Shown: one piece after another, positions 26,926 through 35,961 of the stretch | How positions within the stretch are numbered: position 1 is the stretch's first letter | Layout: each line of letters opens with the position of its first letter | DNA from: a bacterium | GTDB lineage: Bacteria; Myxococcota_A; UBA9160; UBA6930 | DNA length: 51,102 bases | Reading direction: 5' to 3' | Assembly: GCA_024228115.1 (NCBI GenBank) | Contig: JAAETT010000586.1 | Coordinates: 1 to 51,102 of the forward strand | The notes under the pieces: generated by a model | What the model was told of the DNA's origin: nothing | What the model saw: the letters and a program-made list of their open reading frames with translations, nothing else | The model's database searches: none | Position numbers and translations under genes: made by a program

Positions 26926-28202
26926 GTGACGCGTTGAAGAGCGCCGCGGAGCGCTTCCTGGTTCAAGCCGGGGATCAAGCTCCGAGCCCCGTGTTCGGCG
27001 AACTGCGCCGGGCCGGCATTGCTGCGTTTTCCGACCAGGGTCTTCCTGATACGAAGCAGGAGGAGTGGCGCTACACGAACGTCACACCCCTGGCCGGCAT
27101 CGAATGGGCCGCTCTCCACGAAAGGCTCACCCCGTCTCGCGACGCGATCGAAGGTGTCGCCACGCCCATCTTCGCCTGTGGGCTGGAAGTCTTCGTCGAC
27201 GGACACCACCATCCCGAGCTCCACGGCTCGCCGGGCGCTTCGGAGGTGACCGCCCTCGCGGCGGCCACGGCTCCTCCCGCTTTGCTAGGCCAACTGGCAG
27301 ATGCGAAGGCCCATCCTTTCGTCGCCCTGAACGGCGCCCTGGCTAGCGATGGCGCCCGAGTCCACGTCCACGGCGACGATCCACGCGCCGTGCATCTCGT
27401 CTTCGCCCAGGGCTCCGAGGATGCGGCGAGCCACCCGCGCGTCTTGATCGACGCGGATCCGGGCAGCCGCGGAACGATCATTCTCGATCACGTATCCCTC
27501 GTCGCGGGACACCACTTCGCCAACTCGGTCGTCGAGATCGAGGTCGCCGAAAATGCCTCCCTCGATTTGATCATCCTCCAGCGCGCAGGTGATGCGGGCT
27601 TCCACATCGGCCATGTCGCGGGCCGTGTCGAGCGGAACGGACGCCTGAGTACCCACACCATCAGCCTGGGCGGTTGCTTCGTGCGCAACGACCTTTCGGT
27701 CGTCCTGGCCGGTGAAGGCGCTGAATGCACGATGAACGGGCTCTACCTCGGCCGCGGCGCCGGCCTGGTCGACAACCACACATGGGTGGACCACGCAGTG
27801 CCCCACTGCACCAGCGACGAACTCTACAAGGGCGTCCTGGCCGAGAATTCCCGCGGCGTCTTCCGCGGCAAGGTCATCGTGCGGCCCGACGCACAGAAGA
27901 GCGACGCCAGACAATCGAATCCGAATCTCCTGCTCTCCGACAAAGCCGAGATCAACACCAAGCCCCAACTCGAAATCCATGCAGACGACGTCAAGTGCAG
28001 TCACGGCGCTACGATCGGGCGCCTGGATGCAGAAGCCATCTTCTACCTGCGCAGCCGTGGCATCGATGAAGACCACGCCCGTGCCATGCTGACGCGGGGC
28101 TTTGCCGCGGAAGTCCTGTCGGCCCTCCCGGAGCCGTCGCTGGCAGAAGGGATGAGCGCTCTCTTCATCGAGCGGCTCGAAGCCGCGGTAGAGGCCGCAT
28201 GA
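26922..28202 (+). CDS. sufD: Fe-S cluster assembly protein SufD
   Basis: A 426-residue paralogue of SufB that completes the SufBCD scaffold and helps bring in iron. Markers are the N-terminal FSDQGLPDTKQEEWRYTNV, the beta-helix core, and the C-terminal DAQKSDARQSNPNLLLSDKA, HADDVKCSHGATIGRLD and FYLRSRGIDEDHARAML. The GTG start overlaps the sufC stop, and the ATG of sufS overlaps its stop, so the run sufC-sufD-sufS is translationally coupled. Confidence 0.96.
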   Translation: MSDALKSAAERFLVQAGDQAPSPVFGELRRAGIAAFSDQGLPDTKQEEWRYTNVTPLAGIEWAALHERLTPSRDAIEGVATPIFACGLEVFVDGHHHPELHGSPGASEVTALAAATAPPALLGQLADAKAHPFVALNGALASDGARVHVHGDDPRAVHLVFAQGSEDAASHPRVLIDADPGSRGTIILDHVSLVAGHHFANSVVEIEVAENASLDLIILQRAGDAGFHIGHVAGRVERNGRLSTHTISLGGCFVRNDLSVVLAGEGAECTMNGLYLGRGAGLVDNHTWVDHAVPHCTSDELYKGVLAENSRGVFRGKVIVRPDAQKSDARQSNPNLLLSDKAEINTKPQLEIHADDVKCSHGATIGRLDAEAIFYLRSRGIDEDHARAMLTRGFAAEVLSALPEPSLAEGMSALFIERLEAAVEAA

Positions 28203-29419
28203 GCTTCGACCCCCACTCCATTCGCAGTGATTTCCCGATTCTCGAACGAACGAGTCGAGGAAAGCCGCTCGTCTATCTCGACACGGCAGCCAGCGCCCAG
28301 AAGCCCCGCGCCGTGATCGACGCCATCAGCGATTTCTACGAAAATCACTACGCGAACATCCACCGGGGTGTTTATGAGCTCTCGGAACGAGCAACGCGGA
28401 TGCACGAAGATGCACGCGGAAAAGTGGCGGCCTTTCTAGGTGCCGCAGAGAGCCGCGAGATCGTCTTTACCCGAAATGCGACCGAATCGATCAATCTGAT
28501 CGCAGCGAGTTGGGGACGCCAGAACCTGAACACCGGCGATGAGATCTTGATCACCACGCTCGAACATCACGCCAACATCGTGCCCTGGCAGCTGCTCTGC
28601 GAGGAAAAGAATGCGCGCCTGCGGGTCGTACCGATCAACGATGCCGGCGAACTCGACATGGATGCCTTCGAAAGCCTGATTTCGGATCGCACCCGGCTCG
28701 TTGCCGTGAGTCACGTCTCCAACGCCCTCGGTACGATCAACCCGGTGCGCGAGATCATCAACATCGCCCATGAGCGCGGCATCCCGGTGTTGCTCGACGG
28801 CGCGCAGGCCGTTCCCCGCTTCGGCGTCGATGTCCAGGAGCTGGGCTGCGATTTCTACGTCTTTTCGGGCCACAAGCTCTATGGCCCGAGCGGCGTGGGC
28901 ATTCTCTATGGCCGCGCCGAACTGCTCGAGGCGATGCCCGCCTACCAGAGCGGCGGTGACATGATCGAAACCGTCTCCTTCGAGAAGAGCACCTTCAAGC
29001 CTGCTCCCTACAAATTCGAAGCCGGCACGCCGGATATCGCCGGTGCCATCGGCCTCGGGGCCGCCATCGACTACTTGAGCGGCCTGGGCATGGACGAGAT
29101 CGAACGACACGAACTGGAACTCACGACCTACGGAACGAAGCTCCTCGAAGCGATCCCCGAGGTTCGCCTGATCGGCACGGCCGCGGACAAGACCGGCGTT
29201 CTCTCATTCGTCGTGGATGGAATCCATCCCCACGATCTCGGCACCATCCTCGATATGGAGGGCATCGCAATCAGGGCGGGCCACCACTGTGCGCAACCCC
29301 TGATGGAACGCTTCGACGTTCCGGCGACAGCGCGCGCTTCGCTGGGCCTCTACAGCATCTCCGAAGACCTCGACCATCTGGCACAGGGTCTTCACAAGGC
29401 CATCGAGATGTTTCGCTGA
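28199..29419 (+). CDS. sufS: SufS-type cysteine desulfurase
   Basis: A 406-residue group II PLP cysteine desulfurase that removes sulfur from L-cysteine for cluster assembly. It has YLDTAASAQKP, TRNATESINLIAASWG, EHHANIVPWQ, the PLP lysine in VFSGHKLYGPSG and the catalytic cysteine in IRAGHHCAQPLM. The ATG overlaps the sufD stop (ATGA) and the TGA overlaps the sufU start. The adjacent SufU, rather than SufE, is the expected sulfur acceptor. Confidence 0.97.
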   Translation: MSFDPHSIRSDFPILERTSRGKPLVYLDTAASAQKPRAVIDAISDFYENHYANIHRGVYELSERATRMHEDARGKVAAFLGAAESREIVFTRNATESINLIAASWGRQNLNTGDEILITTLEHHANIVPWQLLCEEKNARLRVVPINDAGELDMDAFESLISDRTRLVAVSHVSNALGTINPVREIINIAHERGIPVLLDGAQAVPRFGVDVQELGCDFYVFSGHKLYGPSGVGILYGRAELLEAMPAYQSGGDMIETVSFEKSTFKPAPYKFEAGTPDIAGAIGLGAAIDYLSGLGMDEIERHELELTTYGTKLLEAIPEVRLIGTAADKTGVLSFVVDGIHPHDLGTILDMEGIAIRAGHHCAQPLMERFDVPATARASLGLYSISEDLDHLAQGLHKAIEMFR

Positions 29420-29871
29420 TGGACGATCTGCGCGAGCTCTACCAGACCACGATCCTCGACCACAACAAGAAGCCGAGGAACTTCCGTGTGCCCGACCCCG
29501 CAAACCATGACGCCGACGGGTTCAACCCGCTATGCGGGGACAAGGTAACGGTCTATCTACAGGTGGAGGACGGAACGATCGCCGACGCGGGCTTCCAGGG
29601 CTCCGGCTGTGCCATCTCGACGGCTTCGGCATCGATGATGACGGAGGCCATCAAGGGCAAGCCACTGGAGGAAGTCTTCGCACTCTTCGATTCCTTCCAC
29701 GACCTGGTGACGAGCCCCGCCCTGGACGAGCCGGCCACGGAGGGCGTGGGGAAGCTCGCCGTCTTTGCAGGCGTTCGCGAATTCCCGATGCGGGTGAAAT
29801 GCGCGACGCTTGCCTGGCATACGCTGAAATCCGCGCTCGAAGACAGCGGCGAGACCGCGAAGACCGAATGA
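29419..29871 (+). CDS. sufU: SufU-type sulfur-relay/scaffold protein
   Basis: A 150-residue zinc-binding IscU-like protein that accepts the persulfide from SufS. The metal ligand set is visible as NPLCGDKV (Cys and Asp), GSGCAISTASASMM and RVKCATLAW. An insertion between the second and third cysteine blocks is typical of SufU and absent from IscU. Its start shares one base with the sufS stop. It is consistent with the Gram-positive-like SufBCDSU layout, here combined with an Rrf2 regulator. Confidence 0.94.
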   Translation: MDDLRELYQTTILDHNKKPRNFRVPDPANHDADGFNPLCGDKVTVYLQVEDGTIADAGFQGSGCAISTASASMMTEAIKGKPLEEVFALFDSFHDLVTSPALDEPATEGVGKLAVFAGVREFPMRVKCATLAWHTLKSALEDSGETAKTE

Positions 29872-29883
29872 GGAGGGGCCCCG

Positions 29884-30198
29884 GTGGCCAGCGCTGAAGA
29901 AATCAAAGAACGCGTGGTCGAGATGATCCACACGGTCTACGACCCGGAGATCCCGGTCGATATCTACGAACTCGGACTCATCTACGAAGTGGAATCGGAT
30001 GATTCCGGCGAAGTCAGGATCGTCATGACGCTGACTTCGCCGATGTGCCCCGTAGCGGAGACCCTGCCGCCCGAGGTGGAAGCCAAGGCGCGTGCCGTCG
30101 AGGGCGTGACGGATGTGATGCTCGATCTGGTCTGGGAGCCGCCCTGGAGTCCGTCGATGATGTCCGAGGCGGCCAAGCTCGAACTCGGCATGGAATGA
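29884..30198 (+). CDS. sufT: SufT/MIP18 (DUF59) family protein
   Basis: A 104-residue MIP18-like protein of the SufT type, thought to help Fe-S cluster maturation or delivery. It has the family's YDPEIPVDIYELGLIYEV start and the LTSPMCPVAETLP segment with the conserved cysteine. The GTG start is preceded by AGGAGG at seven bases. It closes the SUF run 12 nt after sufU. Confidence 0.92.
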   Translation: MASAEEIKERVVEMIHTVYDPEIPVDIYELGLIYEVESDDSGEVRIVMTLTSPMCPVAETLPPEVEAKARAVEGVTDVMLDLVWEPPWSPSMMSEAAKLELGME

Positions 30199-30247
30199 GG
30201 CGCCGGCCCCGACGCCTCGCTCTTCTCCAGTCGCCGAATCCAAGATC

Positions 30248-31078
30248 ATGAGCGTGCGAGACGATGCGGTCCGCGAGGGCAGTCGGCGAGTCGAGCTGGC
30301 CCGGCTCCGCGACCACGCCTTCGAAGCTTCGTCCGACCGGGTCGCCCATGAGGAACCCCTGGAAATCCAGGTTGGAGGCACGCAGCTGGCCGTGCTCATG
30401 CGTACTCCCGGGCACGATCTCGAGCTCGCGTCAGGCTTCCTGATCAGCGAGGGAATCGTGTCCTCTCGCAAGGCCCTGGCATCCGTGCACCATCAGAGCG
30501 GGGGCGAGGACGATGCGAACGTGGTCCGCGTGAACCTCGCCGACGAATCCCAGGTGGATCTCGAGTCTTTGCGGCGAAGCTTCGTCGCCAGTTCGAGCTG
30601 CGGCGTGTGCGGCAAGGGAAGTCTCGAGAGCGCGCTTCGCGTGGCTCCGGCTCTCGATGACCCGACCTGCTTCGAGCCCCGTCACTTCCTCCCACTTCTG
30701 GAGCGGCTTCGCGCCGCGCAGGTCGTCTTCGAGGAAACCGGCGGCCTGCACGCGGCAGGCCTCTTCGATCGCAAAGGCCGGCTGCTGGTCGCCCGCGAGG
30801 ATGTCGGCCGCCACAACGCCGTCGACAAGACCATCGGCTGGGCGCTCCGGAACGACCGCCTCCCTCTCATGGGCCATACTCTGCTCGTCTCGGGGCGTAT
30901 CTCCTTCGAGATCGTTCAGAAGGCCCTGGCCGCTCGGATCCCCGTGGTCGCAGCCGTATCGGCTCCGACGTCCTTGGCCGTCGATCTGGCCCTGGAATCC
31001 GGGATGCTGCTCGTCGCCTTTCTTCGCGAAGATCGGCTGAATGGCTACGGCGCTCGGGACAGGCTTCTCGCGAGCTGA
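30248..31078 (+). CDS. fdhD: formate dehydrogenase accessory sulfurtransferase FdhD
   Basis: A 276-residue protein that passes sulfur from a cysteine desulfurase to the molybdenum or tungsten bis-MGD cofactor of formate dehydrogenase. The functional CxxC is in SSSCGVCGKGSLES. Other landmarks are RTPGHDLELASGFLISEGI, GGLHAAGLFDRKGRLLVARE, DVGRHNAVDKTIGWAL and GRISFEIVQKAL. It lies 49 bp after sufT on the same strand, where SufS could be its sulfur source. No formate dehydrogenase or moco synthesis gene is in the window, so its client enzyme lies elsewhere. Confidence 0.95.
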   Translation: MSVRDDAVREGSRRVELARLRDHAFEASSDRVAHEEPLEIQVGGTQLAVLMRTPGHDLELASGFLISEGIVSSRKALASVHHQSGGEDDANVVRVNLADESQVDLESLRRSFVASSSCGVCGKGSLESALRVAPALDDPTCFEPRHFLPLLERLRAAQVVFEETGGLHAAGLFDRKGRLLVAREDVGRHNAVDKTIGWALRNDRLPLMGHTLLVSGRISFEIVQKALAARIPVVAAVSAPTSLAVDLALESGMLLVAFLREDRLNGYGARDRLLAS

Positions 31079-31086
31079 CCCGAGCG

Positions 31087-31111
31087 ACGTGGACCCGTGA
31101 TCACGCCACGT
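31087..31111. terminator. possible bidirectional terminator hairpin between fdhD and the MscS gene
   Basis: ACGTGG at 31087-31092 pairs with CCACGT at 31106-31111 around an inner CGTGATCACG palindrome. It sits exactly between two convergent genes and overlaps the last codons of the MscS gene. There is no T-run, so termination is uncertain. Confidence 0.35.
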
Positions 31112-31910
31112 TGTGCAGGTGCACATCCGTCTGGGGGAAAGGGATCGAGATTCCCGCCGCATCGAAACGGGTCTTGATCTTCTCGTGCACGTCGAAATTC
31201 ACGGCCCAATAGTCTGCGGTCGCGACCCAGGGACGCACGACGAAGTTCACACTCGAGTCTGCAAGCTCGGAAACCGCGATGGTCCATTCGGGATCCGCGA
31301 GCACGCGATCGTCGTCCGCCAGAATACTGTCGATCACCTGCCGAGCGGCCGGAATATCACTCGCATATCCGATGCCGAAAACCATGTCGACCCGCCGCGT
31401 GTCGTAGGCGGCGTAGTTCGTGATGCTCGCACTGGTAACCGAAGCATTTCCAACGATCACTTTCCGGTTGTCGGGCGTCTTCAAGATGGTACTGAAGACC
31501 TGGATCTCTTCGACCGTCCCACTGACGTCTGCCACCTCCACGTAATCGCCCACTTCGAAGGGCCGAAACATGATCAGCAGAGCGCCCGAGGCAAAGTTGG
31601 AAAGCGAGCCCTGGAAGGCCAGGCCAATCGCCAGCCCCGCGGCGGCGATCACTGCCGCGAACGACGTAGTGTTGACGCCCAGGCGGCCGAGAGCCGAGAT
31701 CACCACCATTGCCATCAGCGCCATGTAGACGAGGCTTGCACTGAAGCGAATGAGGGTGGGCTCTACACCAGCGCGTCTCATGCCCCGCCGCAGCAGGGAT
31801 TGAGCGAGCTTCACGCCGAACCACCCGATCACCAGGATGGCGGCAGCCGCCACCAGATCGGGTGTCCAGGCGAGGGCGGCTTCGCGAATCGTCTCGAGCG
31901 TTTCGTTCAT
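31101..31910 (-). CDS. small-conductance mechanosensitive channel (MscS family)
   Basis: A 269-residue inner-membrane channel. It has three hydrophobic helices in the first 130 residues, and the pore helix and MscS core around AVIAAAGLAIGLAFQGSLSN and FRPFEVGDYVEV. The beta domain follows with GTVEEIQVFSTILKTPDNRK, then a C-terminal domain with KIKTRFDAAGISIPFPQTDV, the usual end. It opens under membrane tension to release solutes on osmotic downshock. It is convergent with fdhD and co-directional with the rhomboid gene 51 bp upstream. A second MscS gene lies at 35962. Confidence 0.93.
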   Translation of the reverse strand: MNETLETIREAALAWTPDLVAAAAILVIGWFGVKLAQSLLRRGMRRAGVEPTLIRFSASLVYMALMAMVVISALGRLGVNTTSFAAVIAAAGLAIGLAFQGSLSNFASGALLIMFRPFEVGDYVEVADVSGTVEEIQVFSTILKTPDNRKVIVGNASVTSASITNYAAYDTRRVDMVFGIGYASDIPAARQVIDSILADDDRVLADPEWTIAVSELADSSVNFVVRPWVATADYWAVNFDVHEKIKTRFDAAGISIPFPQTDVHLHNVA

Positions 31911-31961
31911 CTGGGCTTCTCCTTCATCCAGTGTTGATTGGCGAAGGACCGTCCATCTGTC

Positions 31962-32711
31962 CTAGCGCCACGATTGCCTTGCAACGAGAGCTCGGTGCGC
32001 GGCCAGCCGATGCTCGTTCTGGAAAGGGAAAATGAGTACAACTCCGGCCACGAAACCGCCGACGTGGGCCCAGAAGGCGACACCGCCCCCTTCACTGCTG
32101 AGGGCCGGAAGTCCACCCATGACCTGGAGTAGAAACCAGAAGCCGAGCATCAACCACGCCGGCACGACGACCCGGTCCACATAGAATCCGAGGACCAGGA
32201 GAATATGAACACCCACCTTCGGATACAGGATCGCGTAGGCGCCCATGACTCCACCGATTGCTCCGGAGGCGCCTACCATCGGAGTGGCGCTGTTGGGGTT
32301 GCTCGCCATCTGGGCCGCGACGGCTGCCAGGCCGCATAGCAAATAGAATACGACGAAGCGGACGCGGCCCATGGCGTCTTCGACGTTGTCCCCGAACAAC
32401 CACAAGAACCACATATTGCCGAGCAGGTGGAACCAACCGCCGTGCAGGAACATCGAGCTGATTGCGGTTGGCCAGTTCGGTTCCGCTTCGATTCGACAGG
32501 CGAGGCCGGGGCCGAGCAGAACTTCGGTTCCGGGCGCCAGGTTGCCGAGCAACTCGCCTGGGATCGCGCCGAGTTCGCAGATCGAGCGCACGAGTGCTGG
32601 CTCCGTTCCGAGGCCCTGGAGCAGGACCCAGGCCGCTGCGTTGGCGCCGATCAGCACCATCGTCGCAGCGGAGGCCCGAAGCGTGGGATTGTCGTCGCGA
32701 AGGGGGAACAC
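31962..32711 (-). CDS. rhomboid family intramembrane serine protease
   Basis: A 249-residue integral membrane protease with six or seven helices. The family motifs are present: HGGWFHLLGNMWFLWLFGDN between the first helices, the catalytic serine in VGASGAIGGVMGAY and the catalytic histidine in FWAHVGGFVAGV. The N-terminus FPLRDDNPTLR and the loop length are typical of bacterial rhomboids of this type. It would cleave transmembrane substrates in the inner membrane, with substrate unknown. The start is GTG at 32711. Confidence 0.93.
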   Translation of the reverse strand: MFPLRDDNPTLRASAATMVLIGANAAAWVLLQGLGTEPALVRSICELGAIPGELLGNLAPGTEVLLGPGLACRIEAEPNWPTAISSMFLHGGWFHLLGNMWFLWLFGDNVEDAMGRVRFVVFYLLCGLAAVAAQMASNPNSATPMVGASGAIGGVMGAYAILYPKVGVHILLVLGFYVDRVVVPAWLMLGFWFLLQVMGGLPALSSEGGGVAFWAHVGGFVAGVVLIFPFQNEHRLAAHRALVARQSWR

Positions 32712-32741
32712 GGCGCCAGGAACGTAGCGGCTAGCCGAAGA

Positions 32742-33650
32742 TCAAGGTGCTTCGCAGCTCGTGCGAAGCCAATCGACGAGAATCCCAGCCAGCGCCATCC
32801 GATCCGCCGAAAACGAATGATCCGAGCGTTCGAGCACCCTGGACTCGAAGCGCGGCGCATCGGCCGCACGCAACGCGGCGACCACTGGCTCATGGTGAAT
32901 GCCCGGCGGCGTGACTTCGTCTCTCGCTCCTGCGAGCAACAAGACCGGCATGCGGGCCAGGAGGGGCGCCCGGCCGATCGTATCGAAGCGCCCCGGCGTA
33001 TCGCCGAGCTCTGCGACCAGCTCTGCCCCCGACAACCCGCGGATCGGCCCCGCCCAGCCATCGAGTGATGCGGCGATGGCTGCCTGCTGCTCTGGATCGG
33101 CAGCAGCCTTCGAGAATGCACCTAGATTGGCACCGGCCAGGGATGCCACGCAGGCAACGGCCGAAAGATCCGCCGCCGACACCAATGCTGCGAAACCGCC
33201 CATGCTGTGGCCCACCAGGACAATCCGCGACGGATCGATGCGATGGGCGGCGGCAAACCCCTCGGACCGGACCGTATCCACGACGCTGGCCACGTCCTCT
33301 ATGACGTGGCCGAATGAAAATACGCCATCGCTTCCCCAGGCCCCCCGGTAGTGGAAGAACACCGCGTTCCAGCCCGCGCGCCGGAAAGCCTGAGCGAGGT
33401 CCAGGTTGCGCTCGTTTCCGGGAAAGCCATGCAACAGGATCACCGTCGGGTGCGGGCCCGCACCCTGGGCGACATAGATGATCGCGTTCATCGGGTCGCC
33501 ATGGCTCTCGAAGCGGGTCTCCACCAGTTCCGGCGGATGGGTCGGATCGAACACACGCAGATCCGTTCTCACTGGATCCGGCAACCCGGGCGGGAGAAGT
33601 GCACAGGCCGAGGCCAGGAACAGGGAGGCGAAGAGGGATAGGCGTGCCAT
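32742..33650 (-). CDS. alpha/beta hydrolase, exported or lipoprotein
   Basis: A predicted 302-residue hydrolase. The ATG at 33650 yields a signal sequence (MARLSLFASLFLASACALLP) with a cysteine that may be lipidated, although the lipobox is weak. Longer in-frame starts run through the divergent neighbour and are rejected. The core has HGFPGNERNLDLAQAFRRAG, the nucleophile elbow VLVGHSMGGFAAL (Ser), a probable Asp in AGARDEVTPP and the His in ERSDHSFSADR. It resembles dienelactone hydrolase or esterase-like proteins, with substrate unknown. It is divergent from the NAD(P)-binding gene. Confidence 0.85.
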   Translation of the reverse strand: MARLSLFASLFLASACALLPPGLPDPVRTDLRVFDPTHPPELVETRFESHGDPMNAIIYVAQGAGPHPTVILLHGFPGNERNLDLAQAFRRAGWNAVFFHYRGAWGSDGVFSFGHVIEDVASVVDTVRSEGFAAAHRIDPSRIVLVGHSMGGFAALVSAADLSAVACVASLAGANLGAFSKAAADPEQQAAIAASLDGWAGPIRGLSGAELVAELGDTPGRFDTIGRAPLLARMPVLLLAGARDEVTPPGIHHEPVVAALRAADAPRFESRVLERSDHSFSADRMALAGILVDWLRTSCEAP

Positions 33651-33685
33651 GCCGCCCAGCTTAGCTCTCGTGGTATGGTCCCAAC

Positions 33686-34612
33686 GTGTCCGCCGCCCCC
33701 CTGCTCGTAACTGGCGCCAACGGCCACCTCGGCCGAGATCTGATTCACGCCATAGGTGGCGGAAGGCCCATCCGGGCGGCGGTTCGATCGGAGCGCGCGG
33801 CCTCCGTCCTCGCGGAACTGCCGGAAGCGTTTCGTCCCGAGGTGCATATCCTCGACTACGCGGACGAGCCCGCTCTTCGGGCCGCTGGCGAGGGCTGCAG
33901 CGCCTGGGTCCACCTGGTGGGCATTCTGAAGGAGAACCGGACAGCGCGCTACGAAGACGCCCATGAGCGAACCTGCGAGGTGCTCGCCCGCGCGGCCGAG
34001 AAAGCAGGTGCCGAACGAATCGTCTACATGAGCATCCTTGGCGCAGATCCCAACTCGCGAAACGCCTGCCTTGCCTCGAAGGCACGTGCCGAAGAGATCC
34101 TGAGCTCGGGCGCGACACCGGCCACGACCCTGCGTGTTCCGATGGTGCTTGGTCCGAATGAGATCGCAGCCGGCGCCCTGCTTGCGCAAGCCAGCGCTCC
34201 GATCACTTTTCTGGCTCGCGGGGGAGCGACACGGGAACAGCCCATCGACGCCCGAGACATCGTTGCAGCCATTCTGCTCGCAGCGAACGAGCACGGCAGC
34301 AACCGCGGAGGCCTCGATCTCGCGGGCCCGGAATCGCTCACCCACCGGGAACTCGTCATGCGCGTCGCAGCCTTGCTCGGAAGGAACCCCAGAATCGTGC
34401 CTTTCCCCCTGGCATTTCTGCGCGGAATGGCCCTGCTCTTTGAACGCGTCTCCTCCACGCCACCCATCACCCGAGCCATGCTAGGCGTGCTCGAGCACGA
34501 CGACGATATCGATCCCGGCGCTGCCTGCAGTCGCCTCGGCCTGAAGCTCACGCCCCTGGCCGACACCCTCGAGCATACATTCGCCACCGCCGTCCAAGAG
34601 GAGCCTCGATGA
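33686..34612 (+). CDS. NAD(P)-binding Rossmann-fold protein (NDUFA9/NmrA-like)
   Basis: A 308-residue atypical short-chain dehydrogenase. The N-terminal nucleotide site LLVTGANGHLGRDL is intact, and the rest follows the extended SDR layout (VHILDYADEPALRAAGEG, YMSILGADPNSRNA, LRVPMVLGPNE). The usual YxxxK pair is not obvious, which suits the NDUFA9/NmrA-type group that binds cofactor without classic catalysis. The GTG start at 33686 follows a short divergent gap. The end overlaps the next gene by 4 nt (ATGA). Confidence 0.8.
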   Translation: MSAAPLLVTGANGHLGRDLIHAIGGGRPIRAAVRSERAASVLAELPEAFRPEVHILDYADEPALRAAGEGCSAWVHLVGILKENRTARYEDAHERTCEVLARAAEKAGAERIVYMSILGADPNSRNACLASKARAEEILSSGATPATTLRVPMVLGPNEIAAGALLAQASAPITFLARGGATREQPIDARDIVAAILLAANEHGSNRGGLDLAGPESLTHRELVMRVAALLGRNPRIVPFPLAFLRGMALLFERVSSTPPITRAMLGVLEHDDDIDPGAACSRLGLKLTPLADTLEHTFATAVQEEPR

Positions 34613-35589
34613 CCGACCCTTCGCTCGAAGCCCCCGAAGTTCAGGAAGTCGAGACGCGAAAGAACGGCTGGGCGCAGCGTCTCATTCCCTGGGCAATCAC
34701 GATTTCCTGCTTCGGCTACCTCTACTCGCGGATCGCCGGCGAGGCCGGACGCAAAGGCCTTTCCGCCGGCGCCTACCTGGCCGAGATCTTTGCCTCCGTC
34801 GATTGGGGCCTTTGGCTCGCCCTGATGGTGCCGTACTCGTTCTTCTACTTCCTGATCGACACGCTGATCCTATGGCGCGTCCTCGCCTGGTTCAACACGC
34901 GAGTTCCCTATCGCGATCTCTTCCCGGTACGCGCCAGCACCTACATCATCTCGATCCTGAACGAACAGGTCGGCAAGGGCGCCATCGCCCTCTACCTGAA
35001 CCGCCGCGATGGTGTCCCCGCATGGCAAGTGGGCGGATGCATGCTCTTCATCATGTTCTGCGAGTTCTACTACCTGCTCACCTGGGCGTTGGTGGGCAGT
35101 ACGGTCTCATGGGATCGGGTGCCCGAGGTCTTCCACGGAATTCCGATCGTTGCGGTCGTCGCCGGAATCGTCTTCGTTTCGGTCGTCTACCTGTTTCGCA
35201 GCGAGCGCATGTCGGGGTTTGCCCTTCGGCAACGCCAGATCTTCACCGCCTTCCAGCAGGCGGATTGGTGGCAGTACCTGATGGTGATCGTGCTTCGCTC
35301 CCCGGCCCTGCTGGCTGCCGTCTGGGTCTATTCCAAGGCCGCCGCGCTCTTCGGTGTGGAAATCGGACTGATCGAAATGCTAGGCGTCCTGCCCGTGATC
35401 TTCTTCGGAACCCTGATCCCGGGTCCCTTCCGGGCCGCGGCCGTCACCCTCTGGCCCACGCTTTTCCCTGGCAACGAAGGCCAGATGACCGCCTTCGGCT
35501 TCGTCCAGCACAACTTCTTCGTCCTGTTCAACGCCGGGATCGGCCTCCTCTTCCTGCGCCGCGCCAACCGGGAACTCTTTGGAAAATAG
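34609..35589 (+). CDS. multi-pass membrane protein, flippase-like (lysylphosphatidylglycerol synthase TM-region type)
   Basis: A 326-residue protein with about seven or eight hydrophobic segments. The segment RASTYIISILNEQVGKGAIA resembles the conserved loop of the LPG synthase transmembrane/UPF0104 group, whose members move lipids or lipid-linked molecules. The C-terminal half has PVIFFGTLIPGPFRAAAVTL. There is no catalytic aminoacyltransferase domain. The assignment rests on topology and a short motif. It is translationally coupled to the NAD(P)-binding gene. Confidence 0.6.
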   Translation: MTDPSLEAPEVQEVETRKNGWAQRLIPWAITISCFGYLYSRIAGEAGRKGLSAGAYLAEIFASVDWGLWLALMVPYSFFYFLIDTLILWRVLAWFNTRVPYRDLFPVRASTYIISILNEQVGKGAIALYLNRRDGVPAWQVGGCMLFIMFCEFYYLLTWALVGSTVSWDRVPEVFHGIPIVAVVAGIVFVSVVYLFRSERMSGFALRQRQIFTAFQQADWWQYLMVIVLRSPALLAAVWVYSKAAALFGVEIGLIEMLGVLPVIFFGTLIPGPFRAAAVTLWPTLFPGNEGQMTAFGFVQHNFFVLFNAGIGLLFLRRANRELFGK

Positions 35590-35677
35590 TCGGGCCGCGT
35601 CGCAACCCATCATGAATTCAGCCACCTGGACGACCCTGCAGATTTGCAAGGAACGTCCCCAAATTAGGAGTTCCTCC

Positions 35678-35932
35678 ATGGTCCATGTCCCCGCTTGGAT
35701 TCTCGCAGTCCTGGCTTTGGCTTGGCTCGGCTGTGCGTCTGCTTCCCAACCGGAGCGCCACTGGGAAAAGCCCGGCGCCGACGCGGCTCAACTCGAACTC
35801 GAACGCGATGCCTGCATCGCCGCTGCCATGGGCGAGGAGAGCGAACCCTCTCCCCGCTACGGCCACCAGGGATTGGGCAGTACATTCTTGCAGTGCATGA
35901 AGGAGAAGGGCTGGGTGGCGGTCGAAAACTAG
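35678..35932 (+). CDS. small lipoprotein of unknown function
   Basis: A predicted 84-residue exported protein. The ATG at 35678 has AGGAG seven bases upstream. A short hydrophobic start (WILAVLALAWLGCAS) ends in a lipobox-like LGC. The mature part contains two further cysteines, in ERDACIAAAMG and FLQCMKEKGW, and ends KEKGWVAVEN. Small lipoproteins of this pattern, with a Cys pair and a GW motif, are common in proteobacteria, but I know of no function. Just upstream, 35646-35660 carries a GGGGACGTTCCTTGC sequence on the minus strand, shared in core with the palindrome near 40.7 kb. Confidence 0.65.
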   Translation: MVHVPAWILAVLALAWLGCASASQPERHWEKPGADAAQLELERDACIAAAMGEESEPSPRYGHQGLGSTFLQCMKEKGWVAVEN

Positions 35933-35961
35933 CTTCGGCAATCGTTTCGCCCGCGAGACGC

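Noticed and set aside
33651-34118. A longer form of the alpha/beta hydrolase
   Set aside because: The extension overlaps the NAD(P)-binding gene on the opposite strand and lacks family features. The ATG at 33650 gives a signal sequence.
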